A stretch of 64,000 nt of DNA from Nonomuraea glycinis (GCF_014646515.1 NZ_BMNK01000024.1:82505-146504), one strand, 5' to 3'; counted from the first letter of the stretch, positions 34,642-46,229 are shown. Made by a program: numbers and translations. The notes: generated from the letters alone by a model not told the origin.

Positions 34642-34671
34642 GCCTCCGAGAATAGGCGCTGGTCAGCATCT

Positions 34672-34747
34672 CGACCGGCGGGAATCGGACCTCACCGTGA
34701 AAGCGCAGGTCAGCAGGTCGGAGCAGGTGACCGGCGGGAATCGGACC
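34672..34747. repeat. 19-base direct repeat upstream of the alkylation-repair operon
   Basis: gaccggcgggaatcggacc occurs at about 34673 and again at about 34729, separated by some 37 bases. On the minus strand each copy reads ggtccgattcccgccggtc, reminiscent of a tRNA T-arm, but no tRNA can be built around it. The 184-base gap 34642-34825 holds no gene I can support. Confidence 0.6.
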
Positions 34748-34825
34748 CGGCGATCAGGCATGATCGGCAACCGTTGCTCATGCACCTCGCTCGGCGCTGC
34801 CGTCGCACATGGGCGTGCTGCGGCC

Positions 34826-34960
34826 GGGTCACTTGGACGAGACGCCGACTCCCAGGTCGAACGATCCGGTCGGGTCACTTGGACGAGACGCCGACTCCCA
34901 GCTCGAACAGTCCGGTCGGGTCACTTGGACGAGACGCCGACTCCCAGGTCGAACTCCCGG
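34826..34960. repeat. 46-bp tandem repeat: 3' end of the NYN gene triplicated
   Basis: Units begin at 34826, 34872 and 34918 with gggtcacttggacgagacg and are nearly identical. The third unit contains the last codons and stop of the minus-strand NYN gene; the other two lie beyond its stop. Confidence 0.9.
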
Positions 34961-35862
34961 TAGACGCGGGCCCAGAACCCATCGCGCAGCCACACCCGAG
35001 CCTCCGGGTAGGGGCGCAGCGAGTGGCCCAGCTCCTTCTCCGCCTCGATCAGCAGCTCGGTGTCGATCACCGTCGGCAGGATCGGCCCCGGCAGCAGGTC
35101 GCGGATGTTGTCGCGGCCGCGCGTCAGGATCCACTTCTGTGCCACGTGCTCGCCCACGTCCTCCACGCGCGGCCTGCTCGGGCCGAGCTTGGCCACCTGG
35201 CCGGGCTTGACGTGCGGCTTGACCGGGGCGCGTCCGGCGAACACCTGGGCGGGCGACGGCGCGGCGGCCGGCGGGGTGACGGCGACAGGCTGGGGAGCAC
35301 GGCTGAAAAAGGGCCTCAGGAACTCAGCAGTGATCACTTCCACGGTGTCGGACTCCCAGACCAGGCGTTCGGCCTGGTTGGTGCCGTAAGGCGGCTCAAC
35401 CCCCCACAGGTGGATGCGCACCCCGAACGCCTGGGCCGCCTCCACCGCCGGGACCATGTCCTCATCGCCGGCCAGCAGGATGGTGTCGGTTACGGCGTGG
35501 TGCCGGGCCAGGGCTTCCAGGTCGCTTCTGATCTGCGCGTCCACGCCTTTCTGCTGGCCGCGCGCGTTGAGGTTGCCAAGCCTGACCTTGACCCACGGAA
35601 GCTGGGCGATGACGCGCTGATCGACGGTGGGCACGCGGTCACGGGCGGCGTCATACCAATAGATCCGCAGCAGCTCTCCAGAAATACGTTCCTCTGCATG
35701 TTTCTGTAGGCTCTGGATGAGCTCATCGGCGGCAACTCGATATTCCTTGCGTTCCTTGGCACCAAGCAGCACTTCACCTGCGGCAGCGTAGAGATAACCG
35801 ACATCCACCAGGATGGCGTACTTTGCTGCCACAGGATGCGGCATGAGGTCTGGGATAGCCAT
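34921..35862 (-). CDS. NYN-domain (PIN-like) nuclease
   Basis: 313 residues; TGGAGGA precedes the ATG. The N-terminal about 170 residues form a NYN domain: AILVDVGYLYAAAG supplies the first acidic residue, GVDAQIRSDLEALAR the middle Asp, and TILLAGDEDMVPAVEAAQ the last acidic cluster. These proteins are metal-dependent RNases. A Pro/Ala linker follows (about 195-225), then a C-terminal helical domain (DVGEHVAQKWILTRGRDNI ... RVWLRDGFWARVYREF) that may bind RNA. The stop codon lies inside the 46-bp repeat, so the last 12 residues are repeat-encoded. Confidence 0.85.
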   Translation of the reverse strand: MAIPDLMPHPVAAKYAILVDVGYLYAAAGEVLLGAKERKEYRVAADELIQSLQKHAEERISGELLRIYWYDAARDRVPTVDQRVIAQLPWVKVRLGNLNARGQQKGVDAQIRSDLEALARHHAVTDTILLAGDEDMVPAVEAAQAFGVRIHLWGVEPPYGTNQAERLVWESDTVEVITAEFLRPFFSRAPQPVAVTPPAAAPSPAQVFAGRAPVKPHVKPGQVAKLGPSRPRVEDVGEHVAQKWILTRGRDNIRDLLPGPILPTVIDTELLIEAEKELGHSLRPYPEARVWLRDGFWARVYREFDLGVGVSSK

Positions 35863-35969
35863 GATGTCCTCCAGGCCGCGGCGTTAGTTGATCGGCCGAC
35901 TATATACGCCTACTTTCTCTAGATAGTCCCAACTCCCGGGGAACTTGACACCCGATTCCCGGGATCTAT

Positions 35970-36170
35970 CTACGGTAGAGCGCTCATCCGCCAAGCCGAC
36001 TTCCCTGGTGCGAGAGGGTTACGCATCGTTCTCGCCGGGTTTCGCCATGTTCGGCTCCGGCGAGGCGGCGGAGGTGGCGGCTGAGCTCGCCGGACGGCGA
36101 GGACCGCGACGAGCGCGGCGATCTCCTCGGGGGTCGCGTCGCCGCGGACGATACGCAGGTGATGGCTCAC
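35970..36170 (-). CDS. accE: Acyl-CoA carboxylase epsilon subunit
   Basis: 66 residues, overlapping the beta-subunit stop by 4 bases. The signature is HLRIVRGDATPEEIAALVAV, followed by a Pro-rich loop and the conserved end APGKSAWRMSALP. Epsilon subunits are small actinobacteria-specific proteins that stimulate the alpha-beta acyl-CoA carboxylase complexes. The adjacency with a pccB/accD5-type gene makes the assignment secure. It is short enough to be missed by length filters. Confidence 0.85.
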   Translation of the reverse strand: MSHHLRIVRGDATPEEIAALVAVLAVRRAQPPPPPPRRSRTWRNPARTMRNPLAPGKSAWRMSALP

Positions 36171-37753
36171 AGCGGGATGTTCCCATGCTTCTTCGCGGGC
36201 AGGGAGGCGCGCTTGTTGCGCAGCGCCCGCAGCGCCCTGACGACCTGGGTCCGGGTCTCCGCCGGGCGGATCACCGCGTCCACGTAACCGCGCTCGGCCG
36301 CGATGTAAGGATTGGCCAGCGTGTCCTCGTACTCGGTCACCAGCCGGGCGCGCTCGGCGTCCGGGGTGTCGGAGGCGGCCAGTTCACGCCGGTAGAGGAT
36401 GTTGACGGCGCCCTGCGCGCCCATGACCGCGATCTGCGCGGTGGGCCAGGCCAGGTTGACGTCCGCGCCCAGGTGCTTGGACCCCATGACGTCGTACGCG
36501 CCGCCGTACGCCTTGCGGGTGATCACCGTGACCAGCGGCACGGTGGCCTCGGCGTAGGCGTACAGGAGCTTGGCGCCCCGGCGGATGATTCCGTTCCATT
36601 CTTGATCCGTCCCAGGGAGGAATCCCGGCACATCAACAAAAGTGAGGATCGGGATATTAAAAGCATCACATGTTCGAATAAATCGAGCGGCCTTCTCGGA
36701 TGCGTCGATATCCAGGCACCCGGCGAAATGCATGGGCTGGTTGGCCACCACCCCCACCGGCCGCCCGTCCACCCGGCCGTACCCCACCACGATGTTCGGC
36801 GCGAACAGTGCGTGGACCTCCAGGAACTCCCCGTCGTCCACCACGAGCTCGATGACCCGGCGCATGTCGTACGGCTGGTTGGCGGAGTCCGGGATCAGCT
36901 CGTCCAGCTCGGGGGCGGGCTCCAGGTCCTCGGCCGCCTCGAACTCCGGCGCCTCGTCGAGGTTGTTCGACGGTAGATAGGACAGCAGCGCCTTGACGTA
37001 CTCCAGCGCGTCGCTCTCGTCGGCGGCCTCGTAGTGGGCCACCCCCGACTTGGTGTTGTGCGTACGGGCGCCGCCGAGCTCCTCGAACGTCACCTCCTCG
37101 CCGGTGACCGTCTTGATCACGTCGGGGCCGGTGATGAACATCTGCGACGTCTGGTCCACCATGACGACGAAGTCCGTCAGCGCGGGGGAGTAGACGTGCC
37201 CGCCGGCCGCCGCGCCCATGATGAGCGAGATCTGCGGGATGACGCCGGAGGCGTGCACGTTGCGCTTGAAGATCTCGGCGTACAGGCCCAGGGCGACGAC
37301 CCCCTCCTGGATGCGCGCACCGCCGCCCTCGTTGATCCCGATGATCGGGCACCCGGTCTTGAGCGCCAGGTCCAGCACCTTGACGATCTTCTCGCCGTAC
37401 ACCTCGCCGAGCGAGCCGCCGAACACGGTGACGTCCTGCGAGAACACGCACACCTGCCGCCCGTCGACGGTGCCGTGGCCGGTGATCACTCCGTCGCCGT
37501 ACGGCCGGCGCTTGTCCATGCCGAACATCGTCGAGCGGTGCCTGGCGAACTCGTCGAACTCCACGAACGAGCCCTCGTCCAACAGGGCCAGCACCCGCTC
37601 GCGCGCCGTCATCTTGCCCTTGGCGTGCTGCTTGGCCACCGCCGCCGCCGACCCGGCGTGCGCCGCCTCGTCGAGCCGGCGCGCCAGATCAGCGATCTTT
37701 CCTGCCGTCGTGTGAATGTCCGGTGCGTCTGGTATGGGGTCGAGAGCACTCAT
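36167..37753 (-). CDS. pccB: Acyl-CoA (propionyl/acetyl-CoA) carboxylase beta subunit, carboxyltransferase
   Basis: 528 residues, standard length. It has the two-domain carboxyltransferase fold: KMTARERVLALLDEGSFVEFD, oxyanion-hole loops GINEGGGARIQEGV and the second domain with TFVDVPGFLPGTDQEWNGIIRRGAK and KAYGGAYDVMGSKHLGAD. It transfers CO2 from biotin on the alpha subunit (not in this window) to propionyl- or acetyl-CoA. TACTCT lies 7 bases before the ATG (leaderless), back-to-back with the ABC gene promoter. With accE it forms an operon; birA, which biotinylates the alpha subunit, lies 11 kb away. Confidence 0.95.
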   Translation of the reverse strand: MSALDPIPDAPDIHTTAGKIADLARRLDEAAHAGSAAAVAKQHAKGKMTARERVLALLDEGSFVEFDEFARHRSTMFGMDKRRPYGDGVITGHGTVDGRQVCVFSQDVTVFGGSLGEVYGEKIVKVLDLALKTGCPIIGINEGGGARIQEGVVALGLYAEIFKRNVHASGVIPQISLIMGAAAGGHVYSPALTDFVVMVDQTSQMFITGPDVIKTVTGEEVTFEELGGARTHNTKSGVAHYEAADESDALEYVKALLSYLPSNNLDEAPEFEAAEDLEPAPELDELIPDSANQPYDMRRVIELVVDDGEFLEVHALFAPNIVVGYGRVDGRPVGVVANQPMHFAGCLDIDASEKAARFIRTCDAFNIPILTFVDVPGFLPGTDQEWNGIIRRGAKLLYAYAEATVPLVTVITRKAYGGAYDVMGSKHLGADVNLAWPTAQIAVMGAQGAVNILYRRELAASDTPDAERARLVTEYEDTLANPYIAAERGYVDAVIRPAETRTQVVRALRALRNKRASLPAKKHGNIPL

Positions 37754-37789
37754 GCGCGCAAGAGTAAACCCTGCTCGTAGAGTGGTTCC
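37754..37789. promoter_or_regulatory. Back-to-back leaderless promoters of pccB and the ABC exporter
   Basis: Only 36 bases separate the two ATGs. The minus-strand -10 TACTCT (37761-37766 on plus as agagta) and the plus-strand -10 TAGAGT (37778-37783) each sit 6-7 bases from their start codon. Each promoter's -35 region must therefore overlap the other promoter or gene, so the two transcripts may compete. Confidence 0.7.
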
Positions 37790-38560
37790 ATGACGGATGC
37801 GGTTCGCACGACGGCCCTGACCAAGCGATTCGGCGCACAGGTCGCGGTCGCGGGCGTCGATCTCATCGTCCCGGCGGGCAGTTTCGCCGGCCTGGTCGGG
37901 CCCAACGGCGCAGGGAAGACGACCACCCTCAGCATGATCACCGGTCTGCTCCGCCCCGACGGCGGCCAGGCCGAGATCGACGGCTTACCCGTCTGGCGCG
38001 ACACCCTGGAGGTCAAGGCGCGCATCGGCGTGCTGCCCGAAGGGCTGCGGCTGTTCGAGCGGCTGTCCGGCCGCGAGCTGCTGATCTACAACGGCAGACT
38101 GCGCGCCATCCCCAAGGACGAGGTCGAGCGGCGCGCCACCGAGCTGCTCCAGGTGATGGACCTGGCCGAGGCCGCAGACAAGCTCGTCGTCGACTACTCC
38201 ACCGGCATGCGCAAGAAGATCGGCCTGGCCGCCGCGCTGCTGCACAACCCGTCGGTGCTCTTCCTGGACGAGCCGTTCGAAGGGGTCGACCCGGTCAGCG
38301 CCCAGACGCTCACCGAGGTGCTGCGACGCTACACCGCCTCCGGCTCCACCGTGATCTTCTCCAGCCACGTCATGGACCTCGTCGAGCGCCTGTGCGACTG
38401 GGTGTCGGTGATGAGCCGCGGACAGATCGTGGCCCAGGGGCCGCTGGCCGAGGTGCGCGCCGGGCGCAGCCTCAACCAGGCCTTCCTGGATCTCGTCGGC
38501 CGCTCGCCCGAGCAGGGGGACACCGGGCTGACCTGGCTGGGCTCCGGGGAGCAGCGGTGA
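37790..38560 (+). CDS. ABC transporter ATP-binding protein
   Basis: 256 residues. Walker A GPNGAGKTT, signature YSTGMRKKIGLAAALL, Walker B VLFLDEPFEGVDPVS and the switch His in IFSSHVMDLVERL are all present, typical of ABC-2-type exporters. It overlaps the permease gene by 4 bases (GTGA). Substrate cannot be told from the sequence; genes of this pairing are usually exporters of peptides, lipids or drugs. Confidence 0.92.
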   Translation: MTDAVRTTALTKRFGAQVAVAGVDLIVPAGSFAGLVGPNGAGKTTTLSMITGLLRPDGGQAEIDGLPVWRDTLEVKARIGVLPEGLRLFERLSGRELLIYNGRLRAIPKDEVERRATELLQVMDLAEAADKLVVDYSTGMRKKIGLAAALLHNPSVLFLDEPFEGVDPVSAQTLTEVLRRYTASGSTVIFSSHVMDLVERLCDWVSVMSRGQIVAQGPLAEVRAGRSLNQAFLDLVGRSPEQGDTGLTWLGSGEQR

Positions 38561-40134
38561 GCTCGGTGGCCGGCACGGTCGCGCTCTTCGGCGGGCTCAA
38601 GCTGCGCCTGCTGGCCGGGAACCTCCGCGGTGACCTGGCGCGCAAGCTCGGCTTCGCCTTCACCCTGGTCATGGCCGTGGGGCTGGCGCTGCTCGGCTTC
38701 TTCCTGATGAGCCTGGTCCGGCTGGCGCCCGCCGACGTCGCGGCCGACATCGTCGTCGTGGTGTTCACCGTCTTCCTGGTGAGCTGGATGATCGTGCCGT
38801 TGCTCGCGTTCGGCCTGGACGACACGCTCGACCCATCGCGGCTGTCGCTGTTCCCGCTGTCGATGGGCACGCTCGCGGTCGGCATGTTCACCGCGTCCGC
38901 CACCGGCGTGTGGCCGCTCGTCACCCTGATCGTCACCGCGGGCGCGCTGGCCGGGCTCGCCGCCGGCGTGGGCGGCGTCCTGCTCGGCATCCTCGCGGTG
39001 CTGCTGCAGTTCGCGCTCTGCCTGGTCGCCTCCAGGCTCGTCACCACCTCGCTGTCCAGTGCGCTGCGCACCAGGCGCGGGCGCGACGTGCTGGCCGTGG
39101 CGGCGCTCGGCGCCGTGCTCGTCTTCCAGCTCCCCAACCTGCTGGTCAACAGCGACGTGGGCGACCCCCTGGCCCTGCTGCACGGCGCCGCGAGCGTGCT
39201 GCGCTGGACCCCGTCCGGGCTGGCCGCGCACGCCATCGCCGACGGCGGTCTCGTCGGCCTGGCCGAGCTCGTCGTCCTGGCGCTCGTCGTGGTCGCCGTC
39301 GCCTGGCTGTGGATCAAGGCGCTGGGCCGGGCCCTGGTCACCCCCGACGTCTCCACCCAGGGTGGCACCGTGGGCAAGGGCAGCGGCCTGGTCGACCGTT
39401 TCCTGCCCGACGGGCCGCTGGCGGCCGTGGTGACCAAGGAGCTCAAGTACATCCGGCGCGAGCCCCGCTACCGGGTCGTCTGGTTCAGCTCCGTCGTGGT
39501 GACCGCCCTGCTGGCGTTCTCGATCGGCAACCAGGGCGACGGCCCGTCCGGCCCCGGCACGCCGATCGCCCTGACCGCGATGGCCGGGTTGATGATCGCC
39601 CTCCAGCTCGGCAACGCGTTCGGCATCGACGGCCGCTCGCTGTGGATGAACGCCGTGGCCATCGGCTCCGAACGCGGCCTCAGCATCGACCTGGCCGGCC
39701 GGCATCTGGCCAACGCCCTGGTCGCGGCCCCGCTGCTGCTGGCGGTCGCGGTCGCCGCCGGCCTGTTCACCGGCAGCCCCGAGGCGATCGTCTGGGCGCT
39801 GTGCGCCGGTCTGGGCACCCTGGGCGTCGGGTTCGGCATCGGCTCGGTGACCAGCGTGGTCATCCCCTACACCGTGCCCGAGCGGCTCAACGCCTTCACC
39901 GGCGCGGCCCCGGGGCAGGGCGGGCAGGCGGTCGCCTCCTCCATGGGCGCGCTGCTCGGCATCGTGCTGCTGTCCGCGCCGTTCGTGGTGGCCGCCGTCT
40001 TCGGCGCCCTGTGGGTGTGCGCGTTCGCCCCTTTCTATGGTCTGCTGGCCGAAGTGCTCGGCCGCCGGCTCGGCGCGAAGATCGGCTTCGCCCGGCTGCC
40101 CGAAGTGCTCGCGGCGGTATCAAAGCCCACGTGA
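38557..40134 (+). CDS. ABC transporter permease (multi-span exporter subunit)
   Basis: 525 residues from GTG 38557, coupled to the ATPase stop. At least ten hydrophobic segments are visible (for example near residues 35-55, 68-92, 110-165, 215-235, 245-268, 330-345, 365-380, 400-430, 435-460 and 475-505). A cytosolic loop contains TKELKYIRREPRYRVVWFSS, the usual coupling region of large ABC-2-like permeases. No solute-binding protein is present, consistent with export. Confidence 0.85.
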   Translation: MSSVAGTVALFGGLKLRLLAGNLRGDLARKLGFAFTLVMAVGLALLGFFLMSLVRLAPADVAADIVVVVFTVFLVSWMIVPLLAFGLDDTLDPSRLSLFPLSMGTLAVGMFTASATGVWPLVTLIVTAGALAGLAAGVGGVLLGILAVLLQFALCLVASRLVTTSLSSALRTRRGRDVLAVAALGAVLVFQLPNLLVNSDVGDPLALLHGAASVLRWTPSGLAAHAIADGGLVGLAELVVLALVVVAVAWLWIKALGRALVTPDVSTQGGTVGKGSGLVDRFLPDGPLAAVVTKELKYIRREPRYRVVWFSSVVVTALLAFSIGNQGDGPSGPGTPIALTAMAGLMIALQLGNAFGIDGRSLWMNAVAIGSERGLSIDLAGRHLANALVAAPLLLAVAVAAGLFTGSPEAIVWALCAGLGTLGVGFGIGSVTSVVIPYTVPERLNAFTGAAPGQGGQAVASSMGALLGIVLLSAPFVVAAVFGALWVCAFAPFYGLLAEVLGRRLGAKIGFARLPEVLAAVSKPT

Positions 40135-40202
40135 GCAATGGTCTAGTCCAATAGCCGAGACCGGTATACAGCGGTTCTGGGGGATTATGTACGCTTCGAA
40201 GC

Positions 40203-42824
<2,622 letters not shown>

Positions 42825-43120
42825 CCATCCGTGTTCATCACCTTGCGGGTGCGACGGAGCCGCTGCTCCGGACGGCGGACTGTCTGGCGGGTGCGGTGGT
42901 GGCGAGTCGCTTGGGAGACGAGAGTTATCTCAAGCTGCTGGAAAGACGTACAGAGATGCACCGAATCGGCCCGTGAAACGCGCAAGCCCGGGACCCCACC
43001 GTCCGGAGGGATCTTCCCAGGCTCACTTCCTACCGCTCCGAAAAGCGGCGGCTTCACTACAGATAGTAACCCGGTGCGCCACTCAGGTCCAGCGCGTCGC
43101 GAGGAGCCGGTGGCAGTCGG
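42825..43120. other. Convergent intergenic gap after ppc
   Basis: 296 bases between the ppc stop and the stop of the DUF418 gene. Open frames here are shadows without homology that I recognise. A weak dyad around 42987-43020 (cgggaccccaccgtccgg) could act as terminator. No RNA gene was seen. Confidence 0.4.
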
Positions 43121-44269
43121 TCAACTCCAGTTCGTCAGCCGGCGTAGGCCGTACTCCACTGGGCCGTATCGGTGGGAACGTAGCCACCAGGCGCTGAGCC
43201 CCAGCAGGACCGTGTAGATGACCACGGCGATGCCCATCACGCCCAGTGGTGGGACGCTCCCCGCGAGGGCCAGGCCGTATCCGGTGAAGACCAGGCAGAC
43301 CAGGACGGACTGTCCGATGTAGTTGGAGGCGGCCATCCGGCCGGCGGGGGTGAGGGCGCCGGCGAGCGCCGGATACCGCTTGAGCAGCCGGAGCAGGGTC
43401 GCCACGTAGGCGGCGGCCAGCAGCAGTGACGTCACGTTGTTCAGGGCCAGCGCTACCAGGGCCGTCGCGTCCTCGCCGGCGGACTTCCAGGCGTAGAAGA
43501 CCCCGCTGGGCACGCCGACGCCGAAGCCGATCCACTGGATCCGGGGGAGCAGGTGCGCCCACCGCTCCGGCTCCTCCAGCAGCTTCGCCTTACCGGCCGC
43601 CAGCCCGAACAGGAACAGCGCCAGCGCCGTCGGCCCCTGGAAGGCCCAGATGCTCAGGGCGAGCACCGGATACAGCTCCACCTGCAGCGTCAGGAAGTCC
43701 AGCGGCCCGCCGGTGACCAGGGCCAGCACCCGGGCCGACTCGGCCGGGTCCGCGACGGGGGCGGCGCCGGCGGTGGGATCCAGCGTGGTCAGCGCCGCGA
43801 GCAGCAGGTAGCACACGGTGAGAACGCCGATGATCCAGACCCCGGCGCGGACGGCGGTGCGCGGCCGGACGTCGCGCAGGGCCAGCAGGATCAGCCCGAG
43901 GAAGGCGTACAGGGTGAGGATGTCGCCGATCCACAGCAGCAGGCCGTGCACCACGCCGATGACGAACAGCCCCAGACAGCGCCGCAGCGTACGGGCCCGC
44001 ACGCTCGCCCCGGCCCGCTCCGCGGCCCGCAGCTGCAGGGTGAAGGAGTAGCCGAACAGGAACGAGAAGATGACGTAGAACTTCGTCAGCACCAACGCGT
44101 AGATCGTGTAGGCGACCGGGTCCTCGGGCACGGGGATGCCGCCGACGATCGCGTGCCCGGGGTCGGCGAGAAAGCCGATGTTCGCCACGAGAATCCCCGC
44201 CAGCGCGAAACCCCGCACGGCATCGACTTCGCGGACCCGGCTGGGGGTGGGCCGTTCGGTCTGTGTCAT
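43121..44269 (-). CDS. DUF418-family multi-span membrane protein
   Basis: 382 residues from ATG 44269, supported by TAGCGT 7 bases upstream. The N-terminal REVDAVRGFALAGILVANIGF block is the hallmark of DUF418/YeiB-like proteins, and about ten transmembrane helices follow. The C-terminal DUF418 segment contains AGRMAASNYIGQSVLV and RYGPVEYGLRRLTNWS. The family is often linked to acyltransferase-like membrane chemistry, but no substrate can be given. It stands alone. Confidence 0.85.
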   Translation of the reverse strand: MTQTERPTPSRVREVDAVRGFALAGILVANIGFLADPGHAIVGGIPVPEDPVAYTIYALVLTKFYVIFSFLFGYSFTLQLRAAERAGASVRARTLRRCLGLFVIGVVHGLLLWIGDILTLYAFLGLILLALRDVRPRTAVRAGVWIIGVLTVCYLLLAALTTLDPTAGAAPVADPAESARVLALVTGGPLDFLTLQVELYPVLALSIWAFQGPTALALFLFGLAAGKAKLLEEPERWAHLLPRIQWIGFGVGVPSGVFYAWKSAGEDATALVALALNNVTSLLLAAAYVATLLRLLKRYPALAGALTPAGRMAASNYIGQSVLVCLVFTGYGLALAGSVPPLGVMGIAVVIYTVLLGLSAWWLRSHRYGPVEYGLRRLTNWS

Positions 44270-44401
44270 TCCTACGACGCTAGAGATCACCGCCGGCCCG
44301 GACATCGATCCTTGGCATCCGACGCCTCCGACCAAAGTCGCGGCTGGCCGGTCGCTCTTGGTCGAGAGAGCCGGATCTACGTCGATACGGACTCCGGCTG
44401 C

Positions 44402-45250
44402 TCAGGGGGTCGGCGGCATCGGGCTGTCATCGGGGGGTTCAACGACCGTCGAGGGTGCACCGCTCGGCCCGGACGTGGTTTGGGCAGGTCGGTCGTAGAC
44501 TCCGACGGCCCACCTGCCTGGCCGCTCACCGACCTCGGCCGACAGCCGTTCGCGCACTTCGGGGCGCATCAGCGCCTGGGACTGGGCGCTCTCGTCACAT
44601 CCCTTCGACACCGGGGTCTGCGGGCAACCCGTGACGACCTCCGCAACCTGCCGGACCGGGGCGTCGGCCGGGAAGACCCAGACCTGCAGAGACTGCGGAC
44701 GCTTCAGCCAGTCGGAGGGCGCCGAAAGCCGGTCGTGATGCGAGCTCACCGAGGACTCGCACCGTCCGGCCGAACCGCCCAGTTCGCCGCTCTTGAGCCG
44801 CTGCGCCGTGACGACCCAAGCCTGGGGATCGTCGCAGACCACCTTCTGCCCCGTTGAGAAGCTGGTCGGCGAGAAGGTCACCGTCCGGGCGACGCCCATT
44901 GTCTCGAAGCGCTGGGAGTGGATGAGAGGGAGGTCGAATCTCTCGGCCCCCAGCACCACGGAGAACTTCTCGGGCAGCTTCGGGCCGGGCTCCACCTGGG
45001 CCGAGTCCGCAGGAGACTGAGCGAGCGTCGCCACGTCCGCCGAGGGTGATCCGATCAGCAGGCCGTTCATCAACCCGGCGGCGGTGACGACTACGGCGAC
45101 CGTCGCCCCCGCCGCCACCGCCCGCCGAGTACGGCCGATGCGGCGGCCTCGCCGTACGATCGCGTCGAGATGAGCAGGTGGTTCGCCGGCGCTCTTCTCC
45201 TGAGCATGCTCGTTCAGAAGCTGTCGCAGATCATTCTCGGTGGACCTCAT
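44402..45250 (-). CDS. Membrane-anchored putative anti-sigma partner
   Basis: 282 residues from ATG 45250, which overlaps the sigma-factor stop (ATGA). A cytosolic part of about 45 residues (MRSTENDLRQLLNEHAQE...) precedes one transmembrane helix (about residues 46-70, AVAAGATVAVVVTAAGLMNG) and an outer domain with four cysteines (VCDD, RCES, GCPQ, GCDE). The arrangement cytosol-TM-sensor downstream of an ECF sigma gene suggests an anti-sigma factor, though no zinc HxxxCxxC motif is seen. The outer cysteines could form redox-sensitive disulfides. Confidence 0.65.
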   Translation of the reverse strand: MRSTENDLRQLLNEHAQEKSAGEPPAHLDAIVRRGRRIGRTRRAVAAGATVAVVVTAAGLMNGLLIGSPSADVATLAQSPADSAQVEPGPKLPEKFSVVLGAERFDLPLIHSQRFETMGVARTVTFSPTSFSTGQKVVCDDPQAWVVTAQRLKSGELGGSAGRCESSVSSHHDRLSAPSDWLKRPQSLQVWVFPADAPVRQVAEVVTGCPQTPVSKGCDESAQSQALMRPEVRERLSAEVGERPGRWAVGVYDRPAQTTSGPSGAPSTVVEPPDDSPMPPTP

Positions 45251-45747
45251 CGCCGAACCTCTTCTAGATTCATGGTCTGGATGTCTGGATCGACCCGAAG
45301 ACGGGTGAGGGCTCGGCTGAGCTGACTCTTCACCGCTCCCAGTGAGCAACCGACGATGTTGGCGACCTGGGTGAGCGTCCGTTCCTCGAAGTAGTGCAGG
45401 ACGATCACCGCCTGCTGGCGTGGTGAGAGTGTGTCGATCGCGCTCCACAGCGCGGCCCGATCGTCCACCTGTGCGGCCGCGTCGCGTGGATCGGCCGTCT
45501 CGGGGAGTGTTTCGGCCGGAACCTCGCCGCGCCAGCGCCTGCGCCACCACGACGTGTGGGTGTTCACGATGATCCGATAGACGTACGGGTCAGGGTTGCC
45601 CTCGATCCGCCGCCAGGCAAGCCAGGCCTTTGCCAGCGCTGTCTGCACCAGGTCCTCGGCCGTGCCCCAGTCCCGGGCGAGGAGATACGCCATCCGGCAC
45701 AGCCATGAATGCCGGTGTGCCACGTACTCGGCGAATCCGTCGTCCAT
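45247..45747 (-). CDS. RNA polymerase sigma factor, SigE family (ECF)
   Basis: 166 residues. Region 2 is FAEYVAHRHSWLCRMAYLLARDWGTAEDLVQTALAKAWLAW, shortened at the front as is typical for SigE-family factors; region 4 is LSPRQQAVIVLHYFEERTLTQVANIVGCSLGAVKSQLSRAL. A small region-1-like part is absent. The pair with the membrane protein behind it suggests envelope-signal control. GACGGAGATG precedes the ATG. Confidence 0.92.
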   Translation of the reverse strand: MDDGFAEYVAHRHSWLCRMAYLLARDWGTAEDLVQTALAKAWLAWRRIEGNPDPYVYRIIVNTHTSWWRRRWRGEVPAETLPETADPRDAAAQVDDRAALWSAIDTLSPRQQAVIVLHYFEERTLTQVANIVGCSLGAVKSQLSRALTRLRVDPDIQTMNLEEVRR

Positions 45748-45832
45748 TCGTCATCTCCGTCTCGTTGTATCCGGTGATGACTACCGCTTGGGAGGCGCGT
45801 TCGGATGACAGGCACCCTGGACCAAGGTGATC

Positions 45833-45863
45833 CATCTCGACCGACAACGTTTCGATCGAGATG
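45833..45863 (-). terminator. Hairpin downstream of the epoxide hydrolase operon
   Basis: catctcgaccg (45833-45843) and cgatcgagatg (45853-45863) form an 11-bp stem with one mismatch and a 9-base loop. It lies 25 bases beyond the stop of the minus-strand gene at 45888 and upstream of the sigma promoter, so it probably ends the epoxide hydrolase transcript. Confidence 0.6.
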
Positions 45864-45887
45864 CCTACGCGCTTGAGAACCTGATGA

Positions 45888-46157
45888 TCACTGGCCGGTG
45901 AGGCCCGGGGTTTCGTCGGCGAAGGTGATCACCATGTAGCGGCCGTTGGCGTAGCTGATCACGGGGCGGTGGAGCATGTCGCCGACGCGGCGGGCCACCG
46001 CCTGGAAGAGCTCCACCAGTTCCGGGGTGTCGGCGCTGATCCGGAAGCGGCCGCTGGTGGTCAGGTGCTCGGCGACGAGGGGAGTGAAGGTCGCCTCGCT
46101 CCGGGCCCGTTCGTCCGCGTTGAGGGGGGTGCGTCGGAGCGTGGGCTGCTGGGGCAT
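45888..46157 (-). CDS. Small conserved hypothetical protein
   Basis: 89 residues from ATG 46157, chosen for the AAGGAG about 9 bases upstream. It is soluble with an alpha-beta pattern: LNADERARSEATFTPLVAEH and a C-terminal RPVISYANGRYMVITFADE. No family name comes to mind. It follows the epoxide hydrolase by 72 bases on the same strand and is probably its operon partner. Confidence 0.6.
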   Translation of the reverse strand: MPQQPTLRRTPLNADERARSEATFTPLVAEHLTTSGRFRISADTPELVELFQAVARRVGDMLHRPVISYANGRYMVITFADETPGLTGQ

Positions 46158-46229
46158 CGCGTGATCTCCTTGGGGGCGCCGAGGCTTCAGTATGCCAACC
46201 GCGGCGCCCGCGCCGGAACTCACGGTGGG

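Noticed and set aside
34672..34747. Possible tRNA fragments (T-arm-like ggtccgattccc on the minus strand, twice)
   Set aside because: No acceptor, D-arm or anticodon arm can be paired around either copy, and the T-loop lacks the TTC; treated as a direct repeat only.
34809..34960. CRISPR-like array
   Set aside because: The 46-bp units are contiguous tandem copies without unique spacers, and no cas genes are present; the same applies to the 55-bp and 44-bp arrays.
42825..43120. Open frames on both strands between ppc and the DUF418 gene
   Set aside because: They extend as shadows into the flanking genes and show no protein-like composition of their own.
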